Positions 23,158 through 34,061 of a stretch of 64,000 bases of DNA are shown here, one piece after another. The position numbers and the translations under genes were made by a program. The first letter of the stretch is position 1. The number at the start of each line of letters is the position of its first letter. The stretch is from Arabidopsis thaliana (taxonomy: Eukaryota > Streptophyta > Magnoliopsida > Brassicales > Brassicaceae), in NCBI RefSeq assembly GCF_000001735.4, contig NC_003074.8, positions 9,672,101 to 9,736,100 on the forward strand, given 5' to 3'. The notes beneath the pieces were generated by a model, which saw nothing but the letters and a program-made list of their open reading frames with translations, was not told the DNA's origin and did not search any database.

Positions 23158-24900
23158 CTATTGAAACTGATTCTCAACCATTGCTTGAAACACAGGAAAT
23201 ATCAAAGCAAAGTCTGATTTCAACTTGAGGGGATAAAACCAGCTGAAGCGTGAGTAATTGTCAATGAGAACAGCATAGTATCGAAAACCTTGTACTGACA
23301 TTATTGGTGAAGGACCCCAAAGATCACAATGTATTCTTTGCAAAGGTCTAGAGGCTACAAACGAAGAAGCAGAAAAAGGTAACTTAAGACTCTTCCCAAG
23401 CTGACAGGCTTCACATACCATCTTGGTGTTTTTGTTGACTGAAATAGCTTTAGTTGTTGACAGGTGCTGAAGAATCTGAGCATTAGGATGACCGAGTCTT
23501 CTATGCCAAACAGCATCACTTGCAGCTTGCTGTCTTGAGGAATAGTAGACTTCAAGAGGTGAGTGATTCTTCAACATGTACAACCCCTTATTGTGATGCC
23601 CCATTGTTAACAACCTCTTTGTTGCCTTATCAGTAATACGCACAGTGTCACAGTCAAATTCAACACAACAGGGATAGTCTGATGTGAGCTTAGAAACAGA
23701 TATCAAGGATTTATTAATATCAGGACAAACTAGAACATCAGTTAAAGGAAGATTACCTGAGGTTGACTGAAGACTAGTTGATCCAGTGTGAGTTATGGGG
23801 AGAAACTCACCATTACCAACCATTACTGCATCAGATCCTGAGTAAGGCTGAGACTGCTGAAGCCTATTAGTTGAGTTTGTGACATGAGCTGTTGCAGCCG
23901 AATCAGTAAACCAATCATGACCAGCAGTCTCTGTAACATCTGTAATCCTTAACGCAGCTAGAGCACTTGGCAGTTCCTCGTGTTGGTAGCTGTTGTTGAA
24001 GCGGTGCCAGCATTTCAGAGCAGGATGTCCAGGTTTGCCACATATCTGACATATTATTCTGTCACCTCCTGAAGAACCTGATGAGATTTGCTGGTGAAAG
24101 CCTCTTCCTTTTGTTGTAAAATTTAATCTCCCTTTGTTGTTGTTTCCAGGTTTTCCATTTCCACGACCTTGGCTACTATAGTAATGGGAACCATTAGTTG
24201 TGGTAATGTTGAATGCCAAGTGGGGAGACACCTCATTTCCAGCATTGTAACCAGCCATTCTATCAGCAAAACCAGTCAACCTAGGAATCACAGACTCGAA
24301 AGTAGGTGGAGGATGTAAGTCCATAGATCCTTCTATAGAAGTCTTGATTGGTTCATAATCTCTTCCTAGGTCATGTAATGCAGCAAAAATCTTCATTTTC
24401 TGACTAACCGGATTACCAATAGATGCAAGTTGTTCACAGATTCTCTTGATCTCTCTAACATAGTCTTCCATAGATTTATCTAACTTTTCTATGGTTTGCA
24501 GTTTTCTTTGCAGCTTAAAGAGACGGGATGAAGATACCTTATTGAAGTGCTGAGCTAAAGCTGTCCAAACCTCTTGTGCTGTGATGGTATGAACAACCTC
24601 TCTGAGAATATCTTCTGATAGAGATCCCAGAAGCCATGCTCGAACAACTTGATCAGATCTCTGCCATGCTTGATAGTCAGGATTTTGGACTTCTGTGGTG
24701 AGACCATTGATCTGTGTGAGAGTGTTGACAGCTGGAGGAGGCTTGATAGCACCATTGACAAACCCTAGAAGGTTTTGTCCAGAGAGAAAGGACTCAAACT
24801 GAGTCTTCCAGAGAAGATAGTTTCTCTCAGTAAGTTGAACCGTAACGTAGTTGGAAATGTGAATGACAGGATGCGAGTAGAGCTGGATTTGAGAATCCAT
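23158..24900 (-). CDS. copia Gag, protease and N-terminal integrase (580 codons, ends at in-frame TAG)
   Basis: The ATG lies 2 bp after the primer-binding site, so the leader is essentially absent. The order is: Gag capsid-like region (from MDSQIQLYSH); a CCHC zinc knuckle CQICGKPGHPALKC from about residue 284; aspartic protease motif DWFTDSAATAHVT near 335; integrase HHCC finger (WHRRLGHPN ... CEACQLG); and the first catalytic Asp of integrase (IHCDLWGP). The frame stops at TAG (23158-23160), within integrase. The same frame resumes directly afterwards with the second integrase Asp (FQCDGGGEF). The stop therefore cuts pol but nothing is shifted. Confidence 0.93.
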   Translation of the reverse strand: MDSQIQLYSHPVIHISNYVTVQLTERNYLLWKTQFESFLSGQNLLGFVNGAIKPPPAVNTLTQINGLTTEVQNPDYQAWQRSDQVVRAWLLGSLSEDILREVVHTITAQEVWTALAQHFNKVSSSRLFKLQRKLQTIEKLDKSMEDYVREIKRICEQLASIGNPVSQKMKIFAALHDLGRDYEPIKTSIEGSMDLHPPPTFESVIPRLTGFADRMAGYNAGNEVSPHLAFNITTTNGSHYYSSQGRGNGKPGNNNKGRLNFTTKGRGFHQQISSGSSGGDRIICQICGKPGHPALKCWHRFNNSYQHEELPSALAALRITDVTETAGHDWFTDSAATAHVTNSTNRLQQSQPYSGSDAVMVGNGEFLPITHTGSTSLQSTSGNLPLTDVLVCPDINKSLISVSKLTSDYPCCVEFDCDTVRITDKATKRLLTMGHHNKGLYMLKNHSPLEVYYSSRQQAASDAVWHRRLGHPNAQILQHLSTTKAISVNKNTKMVCEACQLGKSLKLPFSASSFVASRPLQRIHCDLWGPSPIMSVQGFRYYAVLIDNYSRFSWFYPLKLKSDFALIFPVFQAMVENQFQ

Positions 24901-24913
24901 GGCTCTGATACCA

Positions 24914-25421
24914 TGAAAGTAAAGATGCTCAAAGGCTAAATATGAAGAAGATAAGTTTCATTTCTCTTGATTATTCTCCTTAGGGTTTAAGGTTACATCA
25001 TGTTTCCTTTTATAGGCATTACAATCTTAGTGACACTAGGGTTTTCACTGACACATGTCAGGTCTCTATTGATCCTAGACAGTCAAAACGGTTTTGTAAA
25101 ACCACTCCTTCTTTTCCAGCACAGCTCCTTGTTTTTGTCCTTTGATCCAATCTTGATGTGCTTTTGGTTTTGTCTTCTTTTGCAGTAGATGACCGTTGGA
25201 GCTGAGAGTTGTTTAGGGTCTGCGCTTGGGCCTGTTGTTTATTGGGCTTGAGGTTTGCTGCATTCTCAATTTGGCCCAATCTCAGAACCTTCTTGATAAT
25301 GTCATCTGAAGAGTTTACCTTTACAGCTTCCTCTGCTTCGTGTCCGATCACAGCTCTGATCTGGTTCTTCTCTTCACCAATCCGAGCTGTTGTCTCAACA
25401 CAAGATGCATTCTCTCTAATA
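24914..25421 (-). repeat. 5' LTR of the copia element
   Basis: 508-bp direct repeat, same length as the other LTR with no indels. Its inner edge abuts the tRNA-Met primer-binding site; the outer edge abuts ACCAA. Confidence 0.97.
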
Positions 25422-25559
25422 ACCAACTCATCCAGTTTATTTCTTCTTAATGTTTTCTTTAATTACGGATTTTGCACAATATATACCTTATCACTGATGT
25501 GTTTGTAACAACTTACAACAGTCCGAAGAAGAAGAAAAAAGAATCTCAATTAGGCAGGA

Positions 25560-25770
25560 TTCAAACGTTCTTAGCTCCCTACAGTTTTCAAATAACAATA
25601 TACATTCGATATGGCGGGAGCGTAATGGAAGGAAGCATGATGAGCAGCTGATTCCTGCAACTAAACTCGTCAATTGGATGGAAAAGCAAATTTAAAATAA
25701 ACTCTCGGTCATTCGAAAGGAAAGCGACATACGGTATTACTATTACTCTTAAACATGGTTTACGCCCTTA
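25560..25770 (+). pseudogene. LINE (non-LTR) 3'-terminal fragment
   Basis: In the plus frame the translation gives HSIWRERNGRKHDEQLIP, then ATKLVNWMEKQI, a stop, and NKLSVIRKE. This is the typical C-terminal end of plant LINE reverse-transcriptase proteins (IWxERNxRxH...). Only the tail is present and it is broken by a stop. The copia element sits just to the left. Confidence 0.7.
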
Positions 25771-26394
25771 ACAAATTCATGCATCTTCAAATTCAGGAAA
25801 AAAAGAAGCAACTTTTGCATTTTGATGACCTACCCTTTATTTTTTCTTGAATTTAATTTAATATTATATTCAGAAAATAAAAAGACTCAAAATGTAACAT
25901 ATTAATGTATGAGCTGCTTAACAAAACAAAAACAAATTATGAGGAGCTAATAGTAAAAAGTTTTATAATTATGGACCCTTATATGGGGCACTCGAGATAC
26001 CCATTGAAAGCTTTGGAAAACGACCGATCCGAGACAGACAAAAGTTGTGTACTCTGTTGTTTGATTTTGTTGCCAACACATTTTAAATACTGGGAACTAA
26101 GAATCACAGATTTTTAAACTGGAAACATTATCCAAATATGTTCAAATTCTGAACTGATATGTTTAGAAATTAATTTATTAATAATTTGTACCAAAGGATA
26201 TTCACTATATGTAAGAAAATGAGTGACTCCTATATTCATGATTAAAAAATCCAAAGCATAAATACACTGATGTTACATCTACATGGGATATGTGATTAGT
26301 GTATTAGAACAAGTAAACATATAATCTAATGATTTCAATAGGTACGGTTCTTCTAATATTGTTACTATGAAGAAATGAACTTGGCCCTAGCTAG

Positions 26395-27150
26395 ACCTAA
26401 AAAACAAATGTCCCTAGAGTGCGTCGCGACTTGGTTAAAGCAAAATCAAGCTGATCTTCTGTAAAGACATAAACCACCTCATACAAGTACCTCTGATAAA
26501 ATAAAAAATCAATGACAACATAGTTCATTCAAAGATGAAAAATTGGATTCGAAAGTGGATAGATTGCACCAATGTTATCACAGTTGATAATCAGAGATTT
26601 TCTTATGTGATGCCAATTTTACCGGGAAGATAAAAAATCCATTGTATCCCGAATCTGTTTATTTGATAATTCGCATCCGAGGAAGCATGAACGGCCACTG
26701 GATGTGAGAGAGATCTAATTCCACACAAGTAGCACAAAATTATTTTGGAGGCCAACCATTAATGCTCTTCTTTTATTGATGGATTGGTTAGGATAATTTT
26801 GTTGATAGCAAGGTAGTTATCATATATTTTTGGATTAAAGGATCTAGAACTCATAAAGAGTTTCCATGAAGTTGAAGTGCGAGAGAACTCGATTCCATGA
26901 AAATATTGTCAATTATCTAGATCCTTAATTATAAAGGAGAAACGAGCATATGGGATCCATAAATCATGAACTTGTTGAAAAAAATATCCTTGATAACGTT
27001 ATCATCGACATAAACCAAAAGATAAAGCGTGACATAAACTCTAAAGAGAATGAAAGATATATATCTGCTACAGAGTTGAGAAAATCCTTGAGAACAAGCG
27101 TATGATGCCGATAACCAAAATATAATATTAAATAAATTTTGCATTTTACA
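26395..27150 (-). pseudogene. Decayed copia RT/RNase H fragment
   Basis: Minus-strand pieces in different frames resemble copia Pol. LYLLVYVDDNVI (near 27025) is an RT active-site box. CDNIGAIYPLSNPIFHL (near 26600-26550) followed by EDQLDFALTKS (near 26450) matches the RNase H end (CDN...A...NP.FH, then ED.LAD.LTK). Stops and frameshifts are frequent, so this is an old relic unrelated to the nearly intact copia next door. Confidence 0.6.
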
Positions 27151-30100
27151 AAAGATATATACTATATATATATTTTTCTTAATAGTTACTCTATAAAAGA
27201 TGTTATATCAATTTTGTATTTTAGATATTAATTTTTTTTTAAACGACATTAATTATATTATTGGATTTTTTTTTGTCATATGCTGATTAGATATGCAGAT
27301 ATTTTGATTTCTATATCAATAAAAAGGAACAAAGAAATCCAACTAAAAATTCAACTAAATGCAAGTTGCAGGAAAAAGATAGAAAATGAAATGAAATAGT
27401 ATGAAAATAAATTGGAAAATTGGGTCCAAAATTAATTGAAACAAAGACAAAGTGTGTTTTGTGGTGGCGATGGTATGGTCCCATTGGGATGATGATTCCT
27501 CTCTTGTAGACAAACCTTAGACAAAAACCATTATGGTAATTTATCTTCATTTAGCAATGACCAAAAACAAATCTTGTGTCTTCCTTGTCCCGCGTTTTTT
27601 GTCATCGGTTTGCGTAAGTGTAACTCAAAACCCTAATTTTGGAGACAATGAACGCCATTTTTCAAATGTATGTTGTATTTAGTTGCATGGGTACATCAGA
27701 CGTCCCAAGTCTCTATATTTTCAAAGATAGATAGTAACACTACTTGTTTCCATTAAAAAAAAAAACCACAAATTGTTGACAGAAAGAAAAACTAACCAAA
27801 TTATTCTATGTTACTACAATCATTTAACTATACAATTTCTAGATAAACAAAATTGATAATAATTGTTATAATCAAAACTGATTTAGTTGGAATTTGGAAA
27901 CACTAGCTAACTATTAGATGTAAAAATGAATTGATACAACGGTTTATCTAAACCGGTAAATTGTAATTGGTTCACTGTCTAAACCGGTAAATATATGCAT
28001 ATATAAGATGTAAAACCTTTTGTCTTTTTCTACGTTCTTTATTTTTTTTAGATGCTGTTTAGCCAAATTAATAATGTCAAAGTTCATAAACACACATCCA
28101 AATTAAATGCAATAAGAAATAAATGAATTAACTCATATCTTTGTATTATATTAGGTCTCAATGTCTCATCATATCTCATATGCGATTTCTAATATGTCTC
28201 ATCGAAATGAATATTTTGAACCATTCATTTCGACAGAATCTCACTATATATATGATTGGTTTCAAAATTAGTCAATTTTTCGGGTTCTCCATTGGGTTGT
28301 TTTGTGAAAATTAATCAGAAATTAGTAGATGAATTTTGATTTCTTATATATCACTTTAATATATCAAAGTAGCAAATTTACGCTAGGAAAAAGAAACAAA
28401 AGAGTAATTGCATGTTATTAGCTAACCATCACGTTTCATTCGTTAATTTGACAGGCTGATGTTGCAAAACGCTTGGATAATATTGGTTATACTACTATAG
28501 TCTTGAAGATAAGACAATCTATTAGAACGAAATGACAAAAGTAGAATCCTAAGGTGATTACAACTGTGGGGAGCATGAAAGGGACACCAAATAGGGAAAT
28601 CCCTATTGATTAGCTTTCTCAACCAAAAGTACACCTATTTGAGTGTGACTTATACCTGATTATGTAATCAACTATTATATGTTTTAATTTTGCTGTTTTC
28701 ATTGATTTAGTTGGAAAAAATTGCCATATAACAAAATTCACAATTTGCTTCACTTCAAACCATTAAAAAGTTTTTAATCTCACTTTGAGTGTGATTAATA
28801 TTTGATATAACGAGTCCGGGTGGTAACACTAAACAATACAAGATTTTAATGGGTAGAATATGGTACGAATTATAAAAAAATCGTATTAAAAAGTAATACA
28901 AAATAGCGTATAAAACACTTGAGAATATCATTTTTGGTAATGCTTTTATGATTGGTAATACAATCAAAGTGGTGCATCCCATATCACAGCGGGATTACCA
29001 CTTACCAATCAAACCTTTCATGTAGACTGTAGACAATGTTATATTAGCTTTGTGTTTACTTGTTTCCCCTTATACCACTTTTGTATATTCTTCATCATTT
29101 CAATCTTGTTTTATTAAAGCAATATCAACTCATTTATGAACTTATAATAAACTAATACTTGACAAAGTAATTATTATATTTGGAGTACAAAAATACTTGA
29201 AAAAAGTGTTGGATCATTTTTATAAGTTTTGAAAAGTATTAATAAACTAATTAAAACAAGCGGCGTCGAATTTGCAATGATCGGAAGACGATGGACAACA
29301 ATTCACATGGCGCTTTCCCTTTTGCAGTCACGAAAATACAATCTAATAAAAGATTTTTCCAATTATTGGTATTATTGTCTCTCTTTTTTTTAGATTTGAA
29401 AATCCAAGCTGTCAAAACAAAGAAAAAAAAACAGGTGCTAACTTTTGAAATGTAGTTTTAATTGTTTTTTTTATTAAACTTTTCAAATGTAGTTTGATCT
29501 TGATAACCCAACATTTATCTAATTCGTTGAAATAAATGCACTTAGTTTTGTTGTCTTTTGAGCAATATATATAGTGCAGTAATATGTTTTAGTATTGTGT
29601 TACCAGATGTGTTCAACAGTTTCTAATTATTATTATTTTATCGTCAAGTTTATAATGCTTATTATTTATTGGCAAAAGAATATATGTTATTTGTTATTAT
29701 TATCCGTTATAGTACTGTACTATTTTTTATGTAATTCATGCATTGTATTATATCATTTATAGGTCTGAAATAATACGATATGTAAGGTTATTGGTGAACA
29801 TAATATATCTACATCAATCTTGTACAAAAGAGGAGTTCCCTTAAAATGAAATTCCATGAAAATGTAAAAGTTATCTACACACCACATGTCATGCTTTGAC
29901 ATCCAATAAAAATGGTAAATGCTTTTAATTCTATTAAATAACATATCATACTTTTCAATGTTTTCATCATTTGAGAAACAATCATCAGCTTTAAAATTAT
30001 TAATATCCCGAGTTCGTTCCAATGCCTATGACTACGAAAAAGAGAGTAATAATAAAAGGAAAAGAAAAATGGTTTTATTAGATGGGGTCACTGATGATAA

Positions 30101-30904
30101 ATACATAAGCTATTAATAATATATTGTAAAAAGAGAAATACAAAACCTATTCGATCCATATAATATTGGTAGAAAATAATAAATAAATTCCACGATATAG
30201 TAGGAAAAAGTTCAAGGCAATCATGCTAAATGCTGAGTTAAATAGACAGACAGTAAAGGAGGGGTTGGCAAAAAAAATGTAGATAGTAAAATGATGAGAA
30301 ACTTAAAGAAAGTATCTTTCAATTTTCTTATAGTTTTTTATTTTCTTCTAAAAGTACCATAATTTTAGAAAATTACCAAACATACTGAAAGTTGGGTAAA
30401 GAGGCATAATTTTATATTTCTTGACGCCGAGAAATTTGTAATAAAAAAAGTTTTCAGATGATATAGTTAACAAGAGTTGGGAGAATGATTTTTCTCGTGC
30501 CAACCCGTATAAGATAGTGACCACCTCTTAGCATACAGTTATCTAGCATCACTTTATATTATGGTCGTTACGCTTTGTTGATCTACTGTTTTTCTTGGCA
30601 AAAGAATCACTAAGACAATCCCGATAGCGAAATGAAGTCTAAAGAGGTATTTCTCCAAATAACTAAATTAATTGAAAAAATTATGGTTTTTGAAAATACC
30701 ACAAATTTACATATTAACTGAAATAATATTTTTTCTAAAACATCACAAATTTATATATAATGTTTTGAAATTATCTCCCTTATTTATTTTTTTAATCTAA
30801 TGTTACATTATATTCAAAGAAAACATAGCGTTTGTACAATTAGTGCATCGGAGTTTGAATATAATAGAAAGAGTTAGAGAGAGATAAAATTTAGATCGAA
30901 ATTG
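27151..30904. other. AT-rich spacer without recognisable genes
   Basis: No coding frame with family similarity is seen on either strand. Short ORFs (for example 28443-28634 and 28755-28982, minus) have no recognisable sequence. A doubled 'ctaaaccggtaaa' occurs near 27950 and 27980. Older repeats that I cannot classify are likely. Confidence 0.5.
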
Positions 30905-31470
30905 AATTAGGAACGACATTGGAGCCAAACTTGGAAGCAAGCCTCATATCGACTGTCCTTTAACCGTTTGATGATTGTGATCTTATTCCTAATTTGTGCA
31001 TCAATCCACTTGATTAACTAGCCATGATACTTGGGTATTTCGTCGTGCCGTCGGCCATTTCTTTCATGCCAAATGGTGTAGGCAGTGACTTAGAAAATGT
31101 ATTTGATCAAGAAGCCTTCTATTCGGTTTTGGTGGTGAGACGAGGCATGGAGGAGGATCTGTGACCAGGAGCTGGTGTAGTGTGCTTTGTAAACTCCTTT
31201 CCCGAGCGCATTCCACACCTCTGAAGCATAAGGGCAAGCGAAAAAGAGATGGTCCCAAGTTTCTATGCAGTTGGTGCACATAACGCAGTCTCCCGAGGCT
31301 CTTCTGTTCCACTTAATTATACGATCTCCTGTGGCTAAGCGATTGTGGGCTGCGAGCTATAAACAAAAAGGAGTACTTCGGCTTAACATGGGTGAACCAA
31401 ACTGCTTTGTGCCAAGCTACCACATTTGATGTAGGTCGGATAAGATTCCAGGTATCTTCCTTATTATACA
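30905..31470 (-). pseudogene. LINE reverse-transcriptase fragment (zf-RVT region)
   Basis: Minus-strand translation in drifting frames gives EDTWNLIRPTSNVVAWHKAV then WFTHVKPKYSF. It continues with NCIETWDHLFFACPYASEVW (from about 31270) and ends with IWHERNGRRHDE (about 31070). This is the zinc-binding domain and C-terminus of plant non-LTR retrotransposons. At least two frame changes and two stops make it dead. Confidence 0.8.
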
Positions 31471-32041
31471 CTCAACAAAATTATTATATCATTATCGACT
31501 ATTATCACTTTAGCTTTTCCTTTCAGCTGTAAATTTTTCTAATAAACATTATAATATACACTTTTGTGCTTTCTGCTAAATTTGATTACACGAAATTTCT
31601 CAGGTGGTGTGACAAAAAAGCCAATGATTTCATTTCTCAAGGTAATCCCCTAAACCTTAAAAAAATTACATCTGAGAAAAGAAAATAAACTATTTTTATT
31701 ACAACAACCACTCGTATATATGTTTCTCTATAACAGATCCTGCTACACACTCCACAATCGAAACTTTCAGACAAAGAACTGCTTTTTTTTCCTTCAATCA
31801 AACTCTTTTCTCACGAAACTTCACATCGATCCTGGTCGAACCAATTGACGAAATTACCATCGTTAAGCTCTCTCTACCGTCGCCGGCGCCACACCGGCAT
31901 CTTTCTGGCGAACTTGACGGAGGCTGAATTCAAACTGTACAACGTAATTTCCCCGGAGACCATCAATTCCCGATTTCGACTAAAACCCAGAATTTGTTTT
32001 TTTCCCGGCGAACCGGATACGAATTCTCCGGCTAACCGGAG
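31471..32041. other. Promoter and 5'UTR of the NPH3 gene
   Basis: AT-rich promoter up to about 31740, then CT-rich, more GC-rich sequence typical of a 5'UTR leading into the ATG at 32042. No upstream AUG ORF of note was found. Confidence 0.5.
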
Positions 32042-34061
32042 ATGAAGTTCATGGAATTAGGGTTTCGACCTGACACATTCTACACTGTGGAATCAGTAAG
32101 GTAGAAGACAGAACCAATCGTCTCTCTCAAAATTTCGAATCCTCTGTTTTCAATCAATCTCAGATCTTTTGACTCTGTTTTGTTTTAAAATTCCCAGGTC
32201 TGTGTCTTCTGATTTATTGAATGATCTTGTAATCCAAGTCAAATCCACAAAATACCTTCTTCACAAGGTTTTTTTTTCTTGTTTTGTGTTGTTTCTTATA
32301 ACATTTCATGTTTTGATTCTGATTTTTTTGTGTTTCTTGGCAATGCAATTTACAGTTTCCGATGTTATCCAAATGCTTACGTTTAAAGAACTTAGTCTCT
32401 TCACAAGAAACAGAAACCTCTCAAGAACAGCAAGTCATTCAACTTGTTGATTTTCCCGGTGAAACAGAAGCTTTTGAGCTTTGTGCTAAGTTCTGTTACG
32501 GCATCACAATCACTCTCTGTGCTCACAATGTAGTCGCGGTACGTTGCGCAGCAGAGTATCTAGGGATGACGGAAGAAGTGGAGCTCGGAGAGACGGAGAA
32601 TCTTGTTCAGAGACTTGAACTTTTCTTGACTACTTGTGTGTTCAAGAGTTGGAGAGATTCTTATGTTACTCTTCAGACTACAAAGGTTTTGCCTTTATGG
32701 TCTGAAGATCTTGGGATCACAAACCGATGCATCGAGGCGATTGCTAACGGTGTAACTGTATCCCCCGGAGAGGATTTTTCGACACAATTGGAGACGGGTT
32801 TGTTGAGAAACCGATCAAGGATAAGAAGAGATGAAATCTTGTGTAATGGTGGAGGAGGAAGTAAGGCAGAGAGTTTGAGGTGGTGGGGTGAAGATTTAGC
32901 TGAATTGGGTTTAGATCTTTACCGGAGAACAATGGTGGCGATAAAATCATCACACCGGAAGATATCTCCGCGGTTAATCGGAAATGCTCTTAGGATATAT
33001 GCATCTAAATGGCTACCAAGCATCCAAGAAAGCTCTGCGGATTCAAATCTTGTTTTGGAATCGGTTATTTCACTTCTACCAGAGGAAAAATCCTCTGTTC
33101 CTTGCAGTTTCTTGCTTCAGCTACTGAAAATGGCTAATGTTATGAACGTTTCGCATTCTTCGAAGATGGAACTCGCGATAAAAGCCGGGAATCAACTGGA
33201 TAAGGCAACCGTTAGCGAGCTGTTGATACCCTTATCGGATAAGTCTGGTATGTTATACGATGTGGATGTTGTGAAGATGATGGTGAAGCAGTTTTTGTCA
33301 CATATTAGTCCTGAGATAAGGCCAACAAGAACAAGAACAGAACATAGAAGGTCTCGTTCTGAAGAAAACATCAATTTGGAAGAGATACAGGAGGTTAGAG
33401 GATCTTTGTCTACTTCTTCTTCTCCTCCTCCATTGTTGAGTAAAGTAGCAAAGCTTGTTGATTCTTATCTTCAAGAAATTGCTAGAGATGTGAACTTAAC
33501 AGTGTCGAAGTTTGTTGAATTGGCTGAAACAATACCGGACACTTCAAGGATTTGTCACGACGATTTATACAACGCGATTGATGTCTATCTTCAGGTAAAA
33601 GCAAACAAGAAGCTAGTATACATTTTAAGAGAAACATCTAACACTCTCGTTACGTATTGCAGGTACATAAGAAGATTGAAAAGTGTGAGAGAAAGAGGTT
33701 GTGCAGAATCTTGGACTGCAAGAAACTATCAGTAGAGGCAAGCAAGAAAGCTGCACAAAACGAGCTGCTTCCATTGAGAGTGATCGTGCAAATCCTCTTC
33801 GTTGAGCAAGCACGGGCCACACTAGCTACAACAAGAAACAATATCACCACTAATGAAACAGCAGTTTTGAAGAGAAGCTTTACAACGAGAAGAGAGGAAG
33901 GAGGACAAGAAGAAGAAGAAAGAGATGAAACTAAACCAAGTGGAGGGTTTCTTCAGAGCACACCTTCGAGGTTTATGGCGTTGTGTGCGATCCCGAGACA
34001 GCCTAAAAAGCTGCTGTGCAAGTTGTTGTCGATCAGTAGGAGTTTAAGTCAACGAATTTAA
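32042..34061 (+). CDS. AT3G26490: NPH3/RPT2-like (BTB-NPH3) protein, four exons
   Basis: Plant-specific NPH3 family member; such proteins act as CUL3 E3-ligase adaptors or membrane scaffolds, in phototropism (NPH3) and auxin transport. Exons 32042-32100, 32198-32267, 32356-33594 and 33663-34061; 588 residues. The start is MKFMELGFRPDTFYTVES. A degenerate BTB region covers about residues 25-130 (SDLLNDLVIQVKSTKYLLHK). The NPH3 domain covers about 175-455, with DLYRRTM, SCSFLLQLLKMANV and LYNAIDVYLQVHKKI. The C-terminus is basic and Ser/Arg-rich. The donor in exon 1 is at 32101 (ag|gtagaag); using the earlier gtaag at 32096 would break the frame. No truncation. The specific pathway cannot be told from sequence. 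Confidence 0.93.

Larger units (their letters stand above)
20125..25421 (-). mobile_element. Full-length Ty1/copia LTR retrotransposon
   Basis: Complete 5297-bp element on the minus strand. Both LTRs are 508 bp (20125-20632 and 24914-25421), and ACCAA flanks it on each side (20120-20124 and 25422-25426), a 5-bp target-site duplication. A primer-binding site TGGTATCAGAGC (24902-24913, minus strand) complementary to initiator tRNA-Met touches the 5' LTR. A G-rich polypurine tract (near 20633-20640) precedes the 3' LTR. Gag, protease, integrase, reverse transcriptase and RNase H occur in the copia order. On the minus strand the LTR begins TA and ends CA. The LTRs differ at about 12 of 508 positions, mostly transitions, so insertion is not ancient. 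It inserted beside an older LINE fragment. Confidence 0.97.

Noticed and set aside
26929..27144. 71-codon minus ORF as a gene
   Set aside because: It contains a YVDD box and is part of the decayed copia fragment.
31845..32045. 66-codon ORF overlapping the NPH3 start
   Set aside because: It begins with TTG, not ATG, and has no family sequence; it is 5'UTR.
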